A stretch of DNA of 6,105 bases from Planctomycetota bacterium. Its GTDB lineage: Bacteria > Planctomycetota > Phycisphaerae > Sedimentisphaerales > Anaerobacaceae. The stretch covers positions 1 to 6,105 of the forward strand of contig JABMRO010000176.1 in the NCBI GenBank assembly GCA_013202635.1. Reading direction: 5' to 3'. Positions within the stretch are counted from its first letter, which is position 1. Each line of letters starts with the position of its first letter. The notes under the pieces were generated by a model. It was not told where the DNA came from and did not search any database. It worked only from the letters and a program-made list of their open reading frames with translations. The position numbers and the translations under genes were made by a program. Shown here piece by piece: positions 1 through 6,083 of the stretch.

Positions 1-527
1 TCTTTCAGTTTTGACGGCTCATTCCGAAAGAAATACATTGTTTTGGTTCCTGCCCGACAGGCATATTCCCATTCTGCTTCCGTAGGCAGTCTGTATCCGT
101 TTGCACCAAAATTACATTGCCATGTTTCTAAATCATAGCATGGCTGGAGACCTTCCATTCGCGAACGGGCATTGCAGTATCTGACGGCATCGGACCAACG
201 TACCTGCTCCACAGGATTTTTGCCTGCCTTCCAGCGGGAAGGATTTTTTTCCATAACTCTTTGGTATTCTTCCTGAGTCACGAGGTATTTGTCTATGTAG
301 AATGAGCTTACAACAACATCACGAGGTTTTGCATCTATCTCATTCTCATCTCCCATTGTAAACCGGCCACCCGGAAGCCGAACCATCTCTATGCCGGATT
401 CAGCTTTAATTTCACTTAGAGCATCGGTTGGGGTTTTTGACGCATCGTTTGGAGCTTTGCGCTTACAGCCTTGCAACAGAGATAAAGTCCCAAACAAGAG
501 AAATGCTGCCAGTATATAGTGTTTCAT
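1..527 (-). CDS. FGE-sulfatase (SUMF1-like) domain lipoprotein, partial (C-terminus outside the window)
   Basis: The first 175 codons of a minus-strand gene are present; the rest lies beyond the left edge. The N-terminus is a lipoprotein signal: MKHY, a hydrophobic stretch, then LLQGC with the acceptor Cys at residue 21, so the protein is probably membrane-anchored. After a polar linker (22-42) the FGE-sulfatase fold begins: LPGGRFTMG (51-59), VTQEEYQRVMEKNPS (83-97), NPVEQVRWSDAVRYCNARS (104-122) and YRLPTEAEWEYACRAG (145-160) are landmark motifs of the family. Classical members oxidise a sulfatase Cys to formylglycine, but many bacterial homologues have other or unknown roles. The catalytic cysteines lie in the missing C-terminal part, so activity cannot be judged. 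The ATG is preceded by GGAAA with a 9-base spacer. It starts 46 bases after the stop of the 615-residue gene, so co-transcription is likely. The domain call is firm; the function is open. Confidence 0.9.
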   Translation of the reverse strand, partial: MKHYILAAFLLFGTLSLLQGCKRKAPNDASKTPTDALSEIKAESGIEMVRLPGGRFTMGDENEIDAKPRDVVVSSFYIDKYLVTQEEYQRVMEKNPSRWKAGKNPVEQVRWSDAVRYCNARSRMEGLQPCYDLETWQCNFGANGYRLPTEAEWEYACRAGTKTMYFFRNEPSKLK

Positions 528-573
528 AGTTTTCGGTTTCCGCTTTATACTTTTCAGCTTGATTATTATGTGT

Positions 574-2421
574 TTAATAATTCTGCCATATCTCATAGCC
601 ATCAGGATTTTTAAGACATTTCCTGCAACGCCTTCTAATCTCCCGGGCTATTTTAACTGCCCTGGGTTGATTTACGCAGCCATAACCCGCCTCCTGAAAA
701 AGCTTCCTTGTAATAGTATGACACTGCGCAATAACAGAGTCTTGAGCGCCGCCCATTGCTCTCCACTTCTCGCTCAGGTCCTTATAGGCTGGCAGATTTT
801 GCGGGGCTTTTTTTTGTGTAAGAGCTTTGGTCTTGCGAGCCAGGTCAGCAGCAAATTCCAGGTTTTTCATGTTCTCTTTTTGCCTGCTGTACCCCCTTGG
901 TATCTCCTGCACTATTGCCTTGATATTATCAATAAAGGGTTTCAAGTCAGCAGCGGACTTTCCTGCCAGATTCAGATATTTTATCATGTTATTGGCAAAA
1001 TCCTGATATTCGTTGATTCTCTCAACATGCCGCCTGACAAAATAAACCATATCATCTACAGCTCCCGCGACATACTCTTTCCTCCTTACTTCCTGGCCCG
1101 CATCAAAAACCGCCTGCATTACCTTTGTACATCCGCAGGTAGCGGCACGACGAACACCTATGCCTGCCCTTCTATGATGGTTGCGCAGTTTGCGACCCGG
1201 CAGGTCAAGTATAGTGTTACATGCCTGCCTGCCCAACGTTCCCTTCATAATATCTACAGGAGTAGAAATCGAGACGGGAGTTCCTTTTCTCTCCAGACAA
1301 TAAACGAGAGAATATCCCTTCGGCGGTATTTTCTTGCCGAGACGATAGAAAGTTTTCCCCCCGTCAAACCAGACGGGGTAGTTATAGCGACCTGTTACAC
1401 CACGCCAGATACTTTCTTTCGATTCTTTGAACGTAAAAGTTGTTTTTACATTCGCTTCATCTAATTGGGTTATCCATTTTGCAGGAAAGGGTCTTTTCCA
1501 ATTAATGACTACATCCTTTTCAAGATAAGAAGGCTTCAACTGTTCCTTATGCCAAATTCCCGGCGCATCCAACAGGGCCAGATAAATACTCTTGCCGTCA
1601 TTGTCAAAGTCAACAGATTCGATGAGACGATCTTTTTCACTATTATCCAGAACGAGCTTCATCCGCTGCTTTCCCATAGGCCAGGTAACAACCAGCATAT
1701 TGTTTTGTCCTTCAAGCAATCCCAGAAATATGTTCTCAGAAGGAACGTGAAGCGTTGCTCTCGAAGGATATTTTTCGGGATCGTATATAAGGTCATCGCC
1801 AATGAAATCGGGTATCACACCATAGGCAATTGGACTGAGCAGGCTTATCCCTTTCATATTCTCAGCAGGTTTAATCTCGATAATCCCCGTTTGGTCGAAC
1901 GAGAAAATAGCAGAGAAGCTATCTTCCGCCCCCCCACCGGAAAAGGAAACTTCCAAAGACGCTTCATCACCGGTGTTGTGCAAAATACTGCAGTGACTGA
2001 TGCCTGCCGGCTTTGCCTTTAGTTGAAGAGGAGTGAATTCCACTCTCTTTTTACTCGGACCTGTTTTCGAGTAGATAACTACTTTGCCTTTTCCTGACCA
2101 GAAGACGGCGGTCAAGTGCTCATTTTCGACTACTACATCTCCTTTGAAAGAGTATTCCCTACCATAGTAAGCAGGGTCCGAAACAGCAGCGGATGGGTCA
2201 AGCTCAAGCGTAAGAAGGTCGGCAGGAACAACCTTCCAGTTATTTTTGTCCCGAATATCAACCATATTGACAAATGGTGACTGCGTGTCCCATACGATGG
2301 TGTTTGCTGTTTTTTCCTTTGTTTGGGCTATCGACATCCCCGGACTTATTACAAGTAGAAAAATCAAAACCTTTTTCCACAAAGGCAACACATAATTACC
2401 AAAGTCTCGATAAAACTTCAT
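574..2421 (-). CDS. Secreted protein of unknown function, beta-rich N-terminal part and helical Cys-rich C-terminal part
   Basis: I do not recognise a named family. The 615-residue product begins with a Sec signal: basic KK at 16-17, hydrophobic VLIFLLVISPG, and a likely cut after SIA at residue 32. Residues about 40-385 alternate short hydrophobic and polar stretches, as expected of beta-sandwich or carbohydrate-binding-like folds (inference from pattern only), and include an acidic DFDNDG (271-276). From about 390 the chain looks mainly helical and basic and holds most cysteines: C401, C429-G-C431, C567, C582 and C599-R-K-C602, plus H415, H416 and H568. These could form disulfides or bind metal; no CxxCH haem motif is present. 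The ATG is supported by GGAAGGG nine bases upstream. It is the second gene of the minus-strand operon, between the Gfo/Idh/MocA gene and the FGE lipoprotein. The plus-strand open frames opposite it look like codon-use shadows. The gene call is solid; the function is unknown. Confidence 0.85.
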   Translation of the reverse strand: MKFYRDFGNYVLPLWKKVLIFLLVISPGMSIAQTKEKTANTIVWDTQSPFVNMVDIRDKNNWKVVPADLLTLELDPSAAVSDPAYYGREYSFKGDVVVENEHLTAVFWSGKGKVVIYSKTGPSKKRVEFTPLQLKAKPAGISHCSILHNTGDEASLEVSFSGGGAEDSFSAIFSFDQTGIIEIKPAENMKGISLLSPIAYGVIPDFIGDDLIYDPEKYPSRATLHVPSENIFLGLLEGQNNMLVVTWPMGKQRMKLVLDNSEKDRLIESVDFDNDGKSIYLALLDAPGIWHKEQLKPSYLEKDVVINWKRPFPAKWITQLDEANVKTTFTFKESKESIWRGVTGRYNYPVWFDGGKTFYRLGKKIPPKGYSLVYCLERKGTPVSISTPVDIMKGTLGRQACNTILDLPGRKLRNHHRRAGIGVRRAATCGCTKVMQAVFDAGQEVRRKEYVAGAVDDMVYFVRRHVERINEYQDFANNMIKYLNLAGKSAADLKPFIDNIKAIVQEIPRGYSRQKENMKNLEFAADLARKTKALTQKKAPQNLPAYKDLSEKWRAMGGAQDSVIAQCHTITRKLFQEAGYGCVNQPRAVKIAREIRRRCRKCLKNPDGYEIWQNY

Positions 2422-2430
2422 CGTTTACGT

Positions 2431-2437
2431 CCCTTCC
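2431..2437 (-). promoter_or_regulatory. Ribosome binding site of the 615-residue gene
   Basis: On the minus strand, GGAAGGG lies nine bases before the ATG at 2421-2419. It fixes the start and indicates independent translation initiation within the operon rather than coupling to the upstream stop. Confidence 0.6.
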
Positions 2438-2484
2438 AAGTGTGTAAATCTTTTGCGAAGAGTCAGAATATCTTAGACACACCT
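2438..2484 (-). other. Intercistronic stem-loop directly upstream of a ribosome binding site
   Basis: In the minus-strand transcript AGGTGTGT (from 2484-2477) can pair with ACACACTT (from 2445-2438), giving eight pairs with one G-U. The 31-base loop contains a small inner hairpin (TCTT/AAGA). The 3' arm abuts the Shine-Dalgarno at 2437-2431. It has no U-tract, so it is not a terminator. It may tune translation or mRNA stability between the first and second genes. Such a stem could also arise by chance. Confidence 0.3.
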
Positions 2485-2490
2485 CAATTA

Positions 2491-4020
2491 CTACACCTTA
2501 TCCGGCGTAGGGCACACGAACGGTTTACGGTAATCGCGGTGTAATATCTCATTTGCCGCGGCGCTATTGGTGAATATTTCTTTCCTGGGATCGAACTTGA
2601 GCAGCGGTCCCATCGACATCGGGTACTTATCCAAATCAACACCGTTATCTCTGAAATGTCGAACGGTCCGATTCAGCGTCTCGATGTTGTGGTCCCGGCT
2701 CTTTATTTTTTCCAGCACGGCCTTGGCCTGTTTGACGGAAACTTTGTTGTCTTCGCCAAGATAATAGCTGATGTTGGCCAAATGCGCCAGGGCCGCAGAC
2801 AGATGGCCCTGGAAAGCGTCAGAGTTAAGGTCTTCCGCTTTTCGGCTGCGAACGGCCTTAATGAAGTTGTCGAAATGGTCGCCGCCACCTTTGAACTCCT
2901 TGACCATCCTGCCCTTGAGATCAAATACCATACAATGTGTGTAGGATTTCTGGACTAAATAGCCTTCAGTCCCGTAAAATATCACGCCGATCCTGTTGCC
3001 CTTGGTGCTTTCAAACATGGTGCTAATCTCCATGTCCGCTGAATTGTCAACGGAAAGTCCCCGCGTCTCAAAGACCATGCACTTTTTTCCATAATCGTAG
3101 ATAGCCACTTCGGTGTTAGGCGTATCGCCCGCATCGACGTAATTGGGATCTTTGCGTTCGGCCTGATAACCCAGGCGTCCGCCGTATGCGATAACGCTGT
3201 TGGGATGACGGTTAATGCCTAATCCCCATCTTGCGATGTCGGTTTGGTGAGGTCCCTGGTTGCCGGAGTCACCGTTACCGTACAGCCGCTGCCAGTGCCA
3301 ATCGTAGTGGAACCGTTTTCGGGTGAGTTTCGGCGAAGTGTACGGTGCCGGACCGCTCCATAGATTGAAATCGACCTCTTCAGGGATCGGATAACCGCAT
3401 AGTGCATCGATCGATTTTCGGCGTTTATAACACAGCCCGCGGGCAAAGTTGACCTCACCTATACCGCCCTCTTCGATAAACTTCATGGCGTTCTGAAGGG
3501 CCGGATTCGAACGGCATTGTGTGCCCACCTGACATATCCTTCGGTATTTATTAGCGGCAGCAACAAGCGCGGCACCTTCAGGAATATCGTGACTTATCGG
3601 CTTTTCAATATATGCGTCTTTGCCCGCCTGCATCGCCCAGACCCCGCAGAGGGCATGCCAGTGATTTGGAGTCGCCGTCCCAATGAAATCGACGGACTTG
3701 TCATCGAACACTCGGCGCATATCCTTTACCCATTTTGGGCGGCGACCCGTACGTTTCTCGATAGAATTGCAGCAGCCCTGGCCAACCTTTTCATCTACAT
3801 CGACGATGTAAGCGATTTCGCAATCCCTGCGACCGGAGAAGGCGCTTATGTGACTACCGCCCCGGCCGCGGCAACCGATCACCGCACAAAGCAGCTTTTC
3901 ATTAGAACTTCGGCTTTGTGCATTAGCAATACTGCTGATCATCGGGGATGTGGATACTGCCGCCGCAGCGGCGGTAAACATTGAATGCTGCAAGAATTGT
4001 CGGCGAGTTCGCTTTGTCAT
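2491..4020 (-). CDS. Tat-exported Gfo/Idh/MocA family oxidoreductase
   Basis: Probable NAD(P)-dependent oxidoreductase acting on a sugar or sugar derivative in the periplasm; 509 residues from the chosen ATG. The N-terminus is a twin-arginine signal: TRRQFLQ at 5-11, an Ala-rich core (17-21), and a likely cut after ANA (34). The Rossmann domain follows with AVIGCRGRGGSH (46-57); position 51 is Arg where the GxGxxG fingerprint has Gly, a variant I recall in planctomycete members. Asp74/Asp76 at the end of the second strand hint at NAD rather than NADP. The family signature EKP is at 139-141. GNQGPHQTDIARW (253-265) carries the His258/Asp261 expected near the active site. The C-terminus (PMSMGPLLKFDPRKEIF and RDYRKPFVCP) is typical of planctomycete paralogues. 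A GTG nine bases further upstream is part of the Shine-Dalgarno, so ATG 4020 is preferred. It is the first gene of the operon. The substrate is unknown; a glycosidase of the related GH109 type cannot be excluded. Confidence 0.93.
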   Translation of the reverse strand: MTKRTRRQFLQHSMFTAAAAAVSTSPMISSIANAQSRSSNEKLLCAVIGCRGRGGSHISAFSGRRDCEIAYIVDVDEKVGQGCCNSIEKRTGRRPKWVKDMRRVFDDKSVDFIGTATPNHWHALCGVWAMQAGKDAYIEKPISHDIPEGAALVAAANKYRRICQVGTQCRSNPALQNAMKFIEEGGIGEVNFARGLCYKRRKSIDALCGYPIPEEVDFNLWSGPAPYTSPKLTRKRFHYDWHWQRLYGNGDSGNQGPHQTDIARWGLGINRHPNSVIAYGGRLGYQAERKDPNYVDAGDTPNTEVAIYDYGKKCMVFETRGLSVDNSADMEISTMFESTKGNRIGVIFYGTEGYLVQKSYTHCMVFDLKGRMVKEFKGGGDHFDNFIKAVRSRKAEDLNSDAFQGHLSAALAHLANISYYLGEDNKVSVKQAKAVLEKIKSRDHNIETLNRTVRHFRDNGVDLDKYPMSMGPLLKFDPRKEIFTNSAAANEILHRDYRKPFVCPTPDKV

Positions 4021-4028
4021 GATAATCA

Positions 4029-4034
4029 CTCCTT
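4029..4034 (-). promoter_or_regulatory. Strong ribosome binding site that decides the oxidoreductase start
   Basis: On the minus strand AAGGAG occupies 4034-4029, eight bases before the ATG at 4020-4018. An in-frame GTG at 4029-4027 would extend the protein by three residues but overlaps the last base of AAGGAG, so it cannot be served by this site. Confidence 0.8.
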
Positions 4035-4092
4035 AAGATAAGATTTCTCATATTACACGCCTGACTAAGCAACCAAGCCTTCAAGTTCGACT

Positions 4093-4121
4093 ATAATACC
4101 AAAATCTCCTCCACATTGCAA
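4093..4121 (-). promoter_or_regulatory. Candidate sigma70 promoter of the oxidoreductase operon
   Basis: Read on the minus strand: TTGCAA (4121-4116, 4 of 6 matches to the -35 consensus), a 17-base spacer, then TATTAT (4098-4093, 5 of 6 matches to the -10) preceded by TGG, an extended -10. Transcription would start near 4086 and give a leader of about 65 bases before the ATG at 4020. This is a pattern match in AT-rich DNA, and planctomycete promoters are poorly characterised. Confidence 0.45.
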
Positions 4122-4137
4122 AAGTCTTAAGCCATAA

Positions 4138-4196
4138 CGGCTCTTTTGGTGTTAACTCGGGTCTTATACTGATTCGGTATAAGAGCCGGTTGTTTT
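4138..4196 (+). terminator. Strong dyad with competing stems and a T-rich tail (terminator-like on plus strand)
   Basis: TCTTATACT (4162-4170) pairs with GGTATAAGA (4176-4184) around a five-base loop, giving nine pairs including one T-G. After a G-G mismatch, three further G-C pairs extend the stem. The downstream bases 4190-4196 read TTGTTTT on the plus strand, as in an intrinsic terminator. In addition CGGCTCTT (4138-4145) is an exact complement of AAGAGCCG (4181-4188), so this 3' arm can pair with either partner. No plus-strand gene ends just upstream. The element could instead be an attenuator for the beta-propeller gene, or an operator upstream of the minus-strand promoter. Confidence 0.4.
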
Positions 4197-4489
4197 AGAT
4201 TATGATATTCTTAAATGGCTTTTCAGACACTTTAAATTGAAAAACAAGAGACATTTCTTTGGATTCTATCGAGCACTGGCACCTTTTCCTGAAATTAGTT
4301 GTAATTTCGGAATGGATTTAGTACTTTACTACATTGAATGGTCTGAATAGGTTTTTGAATCGTGTGTATGGCAGATTTAAGCTATATACCGATTGTTTGA
4401 TTTTCGTGCGTTTTTCCCCATAGCACGGAGATTTAAGAAGCACCATGAAAACGAAGTAACTGGAGTGGGGAGTTAATTTCCTGGAAAGA

Positions 4490-5758
4490 ATGAAGAATAT
4501 GAAGACAAACTCAATTTTGATCGTGGCAATTGTAATGATGGTGGCTTGCAGCGCTCTGGCTGATTGGAACCAGTATCTTGGGCCGAATCGAAATGCGACT
4601 TCGCCGGAGAAAGGTCTGCTGCGCTCGTGGCCTGAGGCCGGCCCGAAAGTACTGTGGACTGTCTCACTTGGGCCGGGCTATGGCGGAGCGGTTGTAAGCA
4701 AAGGCAGGGTCTATGTCCTGGATCGTATTAGCAGTAAGCAGGACGTGCTGCGCTGCCTTGATTTTAATACGGGCAGGGAGCAGTGGTCCTATACGTATGA
4801 TGCGCCGGGCAGGGTGAGCCACCCCGGATCTCGAAGTACTCCTGCGATTGAAGGCAACTACCTATATACATGCGGGTCATTCGGTGATGTCTATTGCTTT
4901 GACGTTAGGACACACAAGCCTGTCTGGAACAAGAACGTATGGAAAGACTACGGGGGCGGCAACGTGCCAAGGTGGGCCATCAGCCAGAACCCGTTGATTT
5001 ACAAGGACTCATTAATCCTGGCATCTCAGACCGAAAAGGCAGGATTCGTTGCGTATGACAAGACTAACGGTCAGGTCAAGTGGGCCTCACCTGCACTTCC
5101 CGGCAGGGTTGGCTATGTAAGTCCGTCTATTGTGGAAATCGACGGCGAAGAGCATTTAGTTATGATCACGGCCGGCTCCAGAGGTGGTGGAGGCGGCGCG
5201 GTTTTGGGAATGGATCCCGGTACTGGTAAGAGACTCTGGATATATGAGGGCTGGAGTTGTCGAATTCCAGTTCCCAATGTTACCGAAATCGGTGACGGAC
5301 GGTTATTTATCACCGGCGGGTATAAGGCCGGCTCGTCTATGATAAAGGTCGAGAAGAAAGGCAACTCCTATCGTGTAACGGAACTGTATAAGACCGACGA
5401 TTTTGGCACACATGTTCACCCGGCGGTTCTCCATGAGGGCCATCTGTATGCCCACTGCACGACAAATACACGACGAGATGGGATGGTGTGTATGGACCTG
5501 AACGGCAAGGTAAAGTGGAAAACGGAACGTTCACCTGTATTCGATAAGGGCGGCTTCATTCTGGCGGACGGGTTGATTTTCAGCGTCGACGGCAGAGAAG
5601 GGATTCTGTATCTTATCGAACCTGACCCTGCGGGCTTTAAGGAGCTGGCAAGCATCAAGCTGCTCGATACAAGGGAATGCTGGGGGCCTCTGGCCCTTGT
5701 CGATGGCAAGCTGCTGATCCGTGATCAGAAGCAAATGAAGTGCGTTATTGTCAGGTGA
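4490..5758 (+). CDS. Exported PQQ-like beta-propeller repeat protein
   Basis: A secreted WD40/PQQ-type propeller, BamB-like in fold but probably not in function; 422 residues. A hydrophobic signal (residues 9-19) leads to either a Sec cut after ALA (24) or a lipobox-like MVAC with Cys20. The mature protein starts DWNQYLGPNRN, a hallmark of planctomycete PQQ-propellers. Repeats of the form (hydrophobic)-D-x-x-T-G-x-x-x-W recur: CLDFNTGREQW (89-99), CFDVRTHKPVW (136-146), AYDKTNGQVKW (188-198), GMDPGTGKRLW (240-250) and CMDLNGKVKW (334-343), with a weaker copy at about 372-390, consistent with a six- to eight-bladed propeller. No cofactor-binding residues are evident, so a scaffold or binding role is more likely than a dehydrogenase. 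A glycine run (232-236) forms a probable loop. GGAAAG at 4483-4488 is only one base from this ATG but ten from the in-frame ATG at 4499, which may be the real start. It is divergent from the oxidoreductase operon; the function is unknown. Confidence 0.9.
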   Translation: MKNMKTNSILIVAIVMMVACSALADWNQYLGPNRNATSPEKGLLRSWPEAGPKVLWTVSLGPGYGGAVVSKGRVYVLDRISSKQDVLRCLDFNTGREQWSYTYDAPGRVSHPGSRSTPAIEGNYLYTCGSFGDVYCFDVRTHKPVWNKNVWKDYGGGNVPRWAISQNPLIYKDSLILASQTEKAGFVAYDKTNGQVKWASPALPGRVGYVSPSIVEIDGEEHLVMITAGSRGGGGGAVLGMDPGTGKRLWIYEGWSCRIPVPNVTEIGDGRLFITGGYKAGSSMIKVEKKGNSYRVTELYKTDDFGTHVHPAVLHEGHLYAHCTTNTRRDGMVCMDLNGKVKWKTERSPVFDKGGFILADGLIFSVDGREGILYLIEPDPAGFKELASIKLLDTRECWGPLALVDGKLLIRDQKQMKCVIVR

Positions 5759-5831
5759 TTATGACTTTCCCCGATGACATTCAACTTTGAAGAATCCTTT
5801 TGAACGTTGGGTACGACCAATTACGCACACT

Positions 5832-5868
5832 GAATCTCGGAGGCCGGAAAGGCTTATCCGAAAGATTC
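5832..5868 (+). terminator. Long bulged hairpin downstream of the beta-propeller gene
   Basis: GAATCT (5832-5837) pairs with AGATTC (5863-5868). Inside it CGG pairs with CCG, and AGGCC pairs with GGCTT around a GGAAA loop. Two-base bulges (AT and AA) sit on the 3' side, for about 14 pairs in total. It begins 73 bases after the stop codon. No T-tract follows, so intrinsic termination is doubtful; a 3'-end stabilising structure or another RNA element fits as well. Confidence 0.35.
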
Positions 5869-5894
5869 TGACAGATTTAACCTTAATAATCAAT

Positions 5895-5920
5895 AGGGCT
5901 TAAGATGAATGTGAAGCCCT
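5895..5920 (+). terminator. Possible weak terminator hairpin
   Basis: AGGGCTT (5895-5901) is an exact inverted repeat of AAGCCCT (5914-5920) with a 12-base loop. Only TT precedes a G afterwards, so the U-tract is poor. Its position between the beta-propeller gene and the next promoter suits a transcript end. Confidence 0.35.
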
Positions 5921-5955
5921 TTGAGCACATAACTTTCTCAATTAAAAGATTATCC

Positions 5956-5985
5956 TTGACGGAATAGCAGCTAATTTGTTATAGA
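5956..5985 (+). promoter_or_regulatory. Candidate sigma70 promoter for the gene at the right edge
   Basis: TTGACG (5956-5961, 5 of 6 matches) is followed after 18 bases by TATAGA (5980-5985, 4 of 6 matches) with TGT just before it, an extended -10. A second -10-like GATAAT (5984-5989) overlaps but would need a 22-base spacer. The predicted start near 5992 gives a leader of about 90 bases to the ATG at 6084 and separates this unit from the beta-propeller gene. Confidence 0.5.
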
Positions 5986-6001
5986 TAATATAAGTGAAAC
6001 T

Positions 6002-6051
6002 TGTGCCTGTGCAGTCAGGCATCTATGAATTATAGTCTTCCTGCAGGCGCA
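6002..6051 (+). promoter_or_regulatory. Structured leader with two mutually exclusive pairings
   Basis: TGCCTG (6004-6009) is an exact complement of CAGGCA (6016-6021), giving a local six-pair hairpin. The same arm, extended as TGTGCCTG (6002-6009), also pairs with CAGGCGCA (6044-6051) in eight pairs with one T-G. A variant adds TGCAG (6010-6014) with CTGCA (6041-6045). CTAT (6023-6026) and ATAG (6032-6035) can form a small hairpin inside the larger form. The element lies in the predicted 5' leader, upstream of the Shine-Dalgarno at 6074. It does not match a riboswitch class I recognise. Confidence 0.3.
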
Positions 6052-6073
6052 TCTCTCGTAGCTTTTTAATAAG

Positions 6074-6079
6074 AGGAGG
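6074..6079 (+). promoter_or_regulatory. Consensus ribosome binding site of the right-edge gene
   Basis: AGGAGG followed by T is a near-perfect Shine-Dalgarno. It sits four bases before the ATG at 6084, slightly closer than usual, and is the strongest site in the window. Confidence 0.7.
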
Positions 6080-6083
6080 TTTT

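Larger units (their letters stand above)
4021..4489. other. Divergent non-coding region between two transcription units
   Basis: These 469 bases separate the minus-strand operon from the plus-strand beta-propeller gene. They are more AT-rich than the flanking genes and hold no convincing open reading frame. They contain the oxidoreductase ribosome binding site and candidate promoter (4029-4121) and the dyad at 4138-4196. From about 4200 to 4480 I see no tRNA-like structure, known riboswitch or direct repeat. I found no good -35/-10 pair for the plus-strand gene; TTGTAA/TACTTT at 4299-4327 is too weak to call. A four-codon frame (ATG at 4445, stop at 4457-4459) lies just upstream of the beta-propeller gene. 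Confidence 0.6.

Noticed and set aside
559..2022. Two long plus-strand open frames, 301 and 185 codons, opposite the 615-residue gene
   Set aside because: They share one frame in codon register with the minus-strand gene, where stops arise only from its TTA, CTA and TCA codons, which are rare. The products lack domain-like patterns, and the minus-strand frame has a signal peptide, a Shine-Dalgarno and an operon context.
3517..3984. 155-codon plus-strand open frame opposite the oxidoreductase
   Set aside because: It overlaps the well-supported Rossmann domain on the other strand and has no recognisable motifs of its own.
4092..4097. Perfect TATAAT on the plus strand as a promoter for the beta-propeller gene
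   Set aside because: No -35-like hexamer lies 16-18 bases upstream and the gene is almost 400 bases away. The same bases fit a minus-strand extended -10 with a proper -35.
4275..4292. Sigma54-like TGGCAC element
   Set aside because: The required GC of the -12 element (TTGC) is absent at the correct spacing.
4445..4459. Four-codon frame (MKTK) just upstream of the beta-propeller gene as a leader peptide
   Set aside because: Too short to judge, with the nearest GGAG 14 bases away and no regulatory codon run. Chance is the simpler explanation.
5821..5868. Possible c-di-GMP (GEMM) riboswitch, because ACGCAC occurs near a hairpin
   Set aside because: The conserved joining segments and tetraloop-receptor motifs are missing, and the position is just 3' of a gene and upstream of the next promoter.
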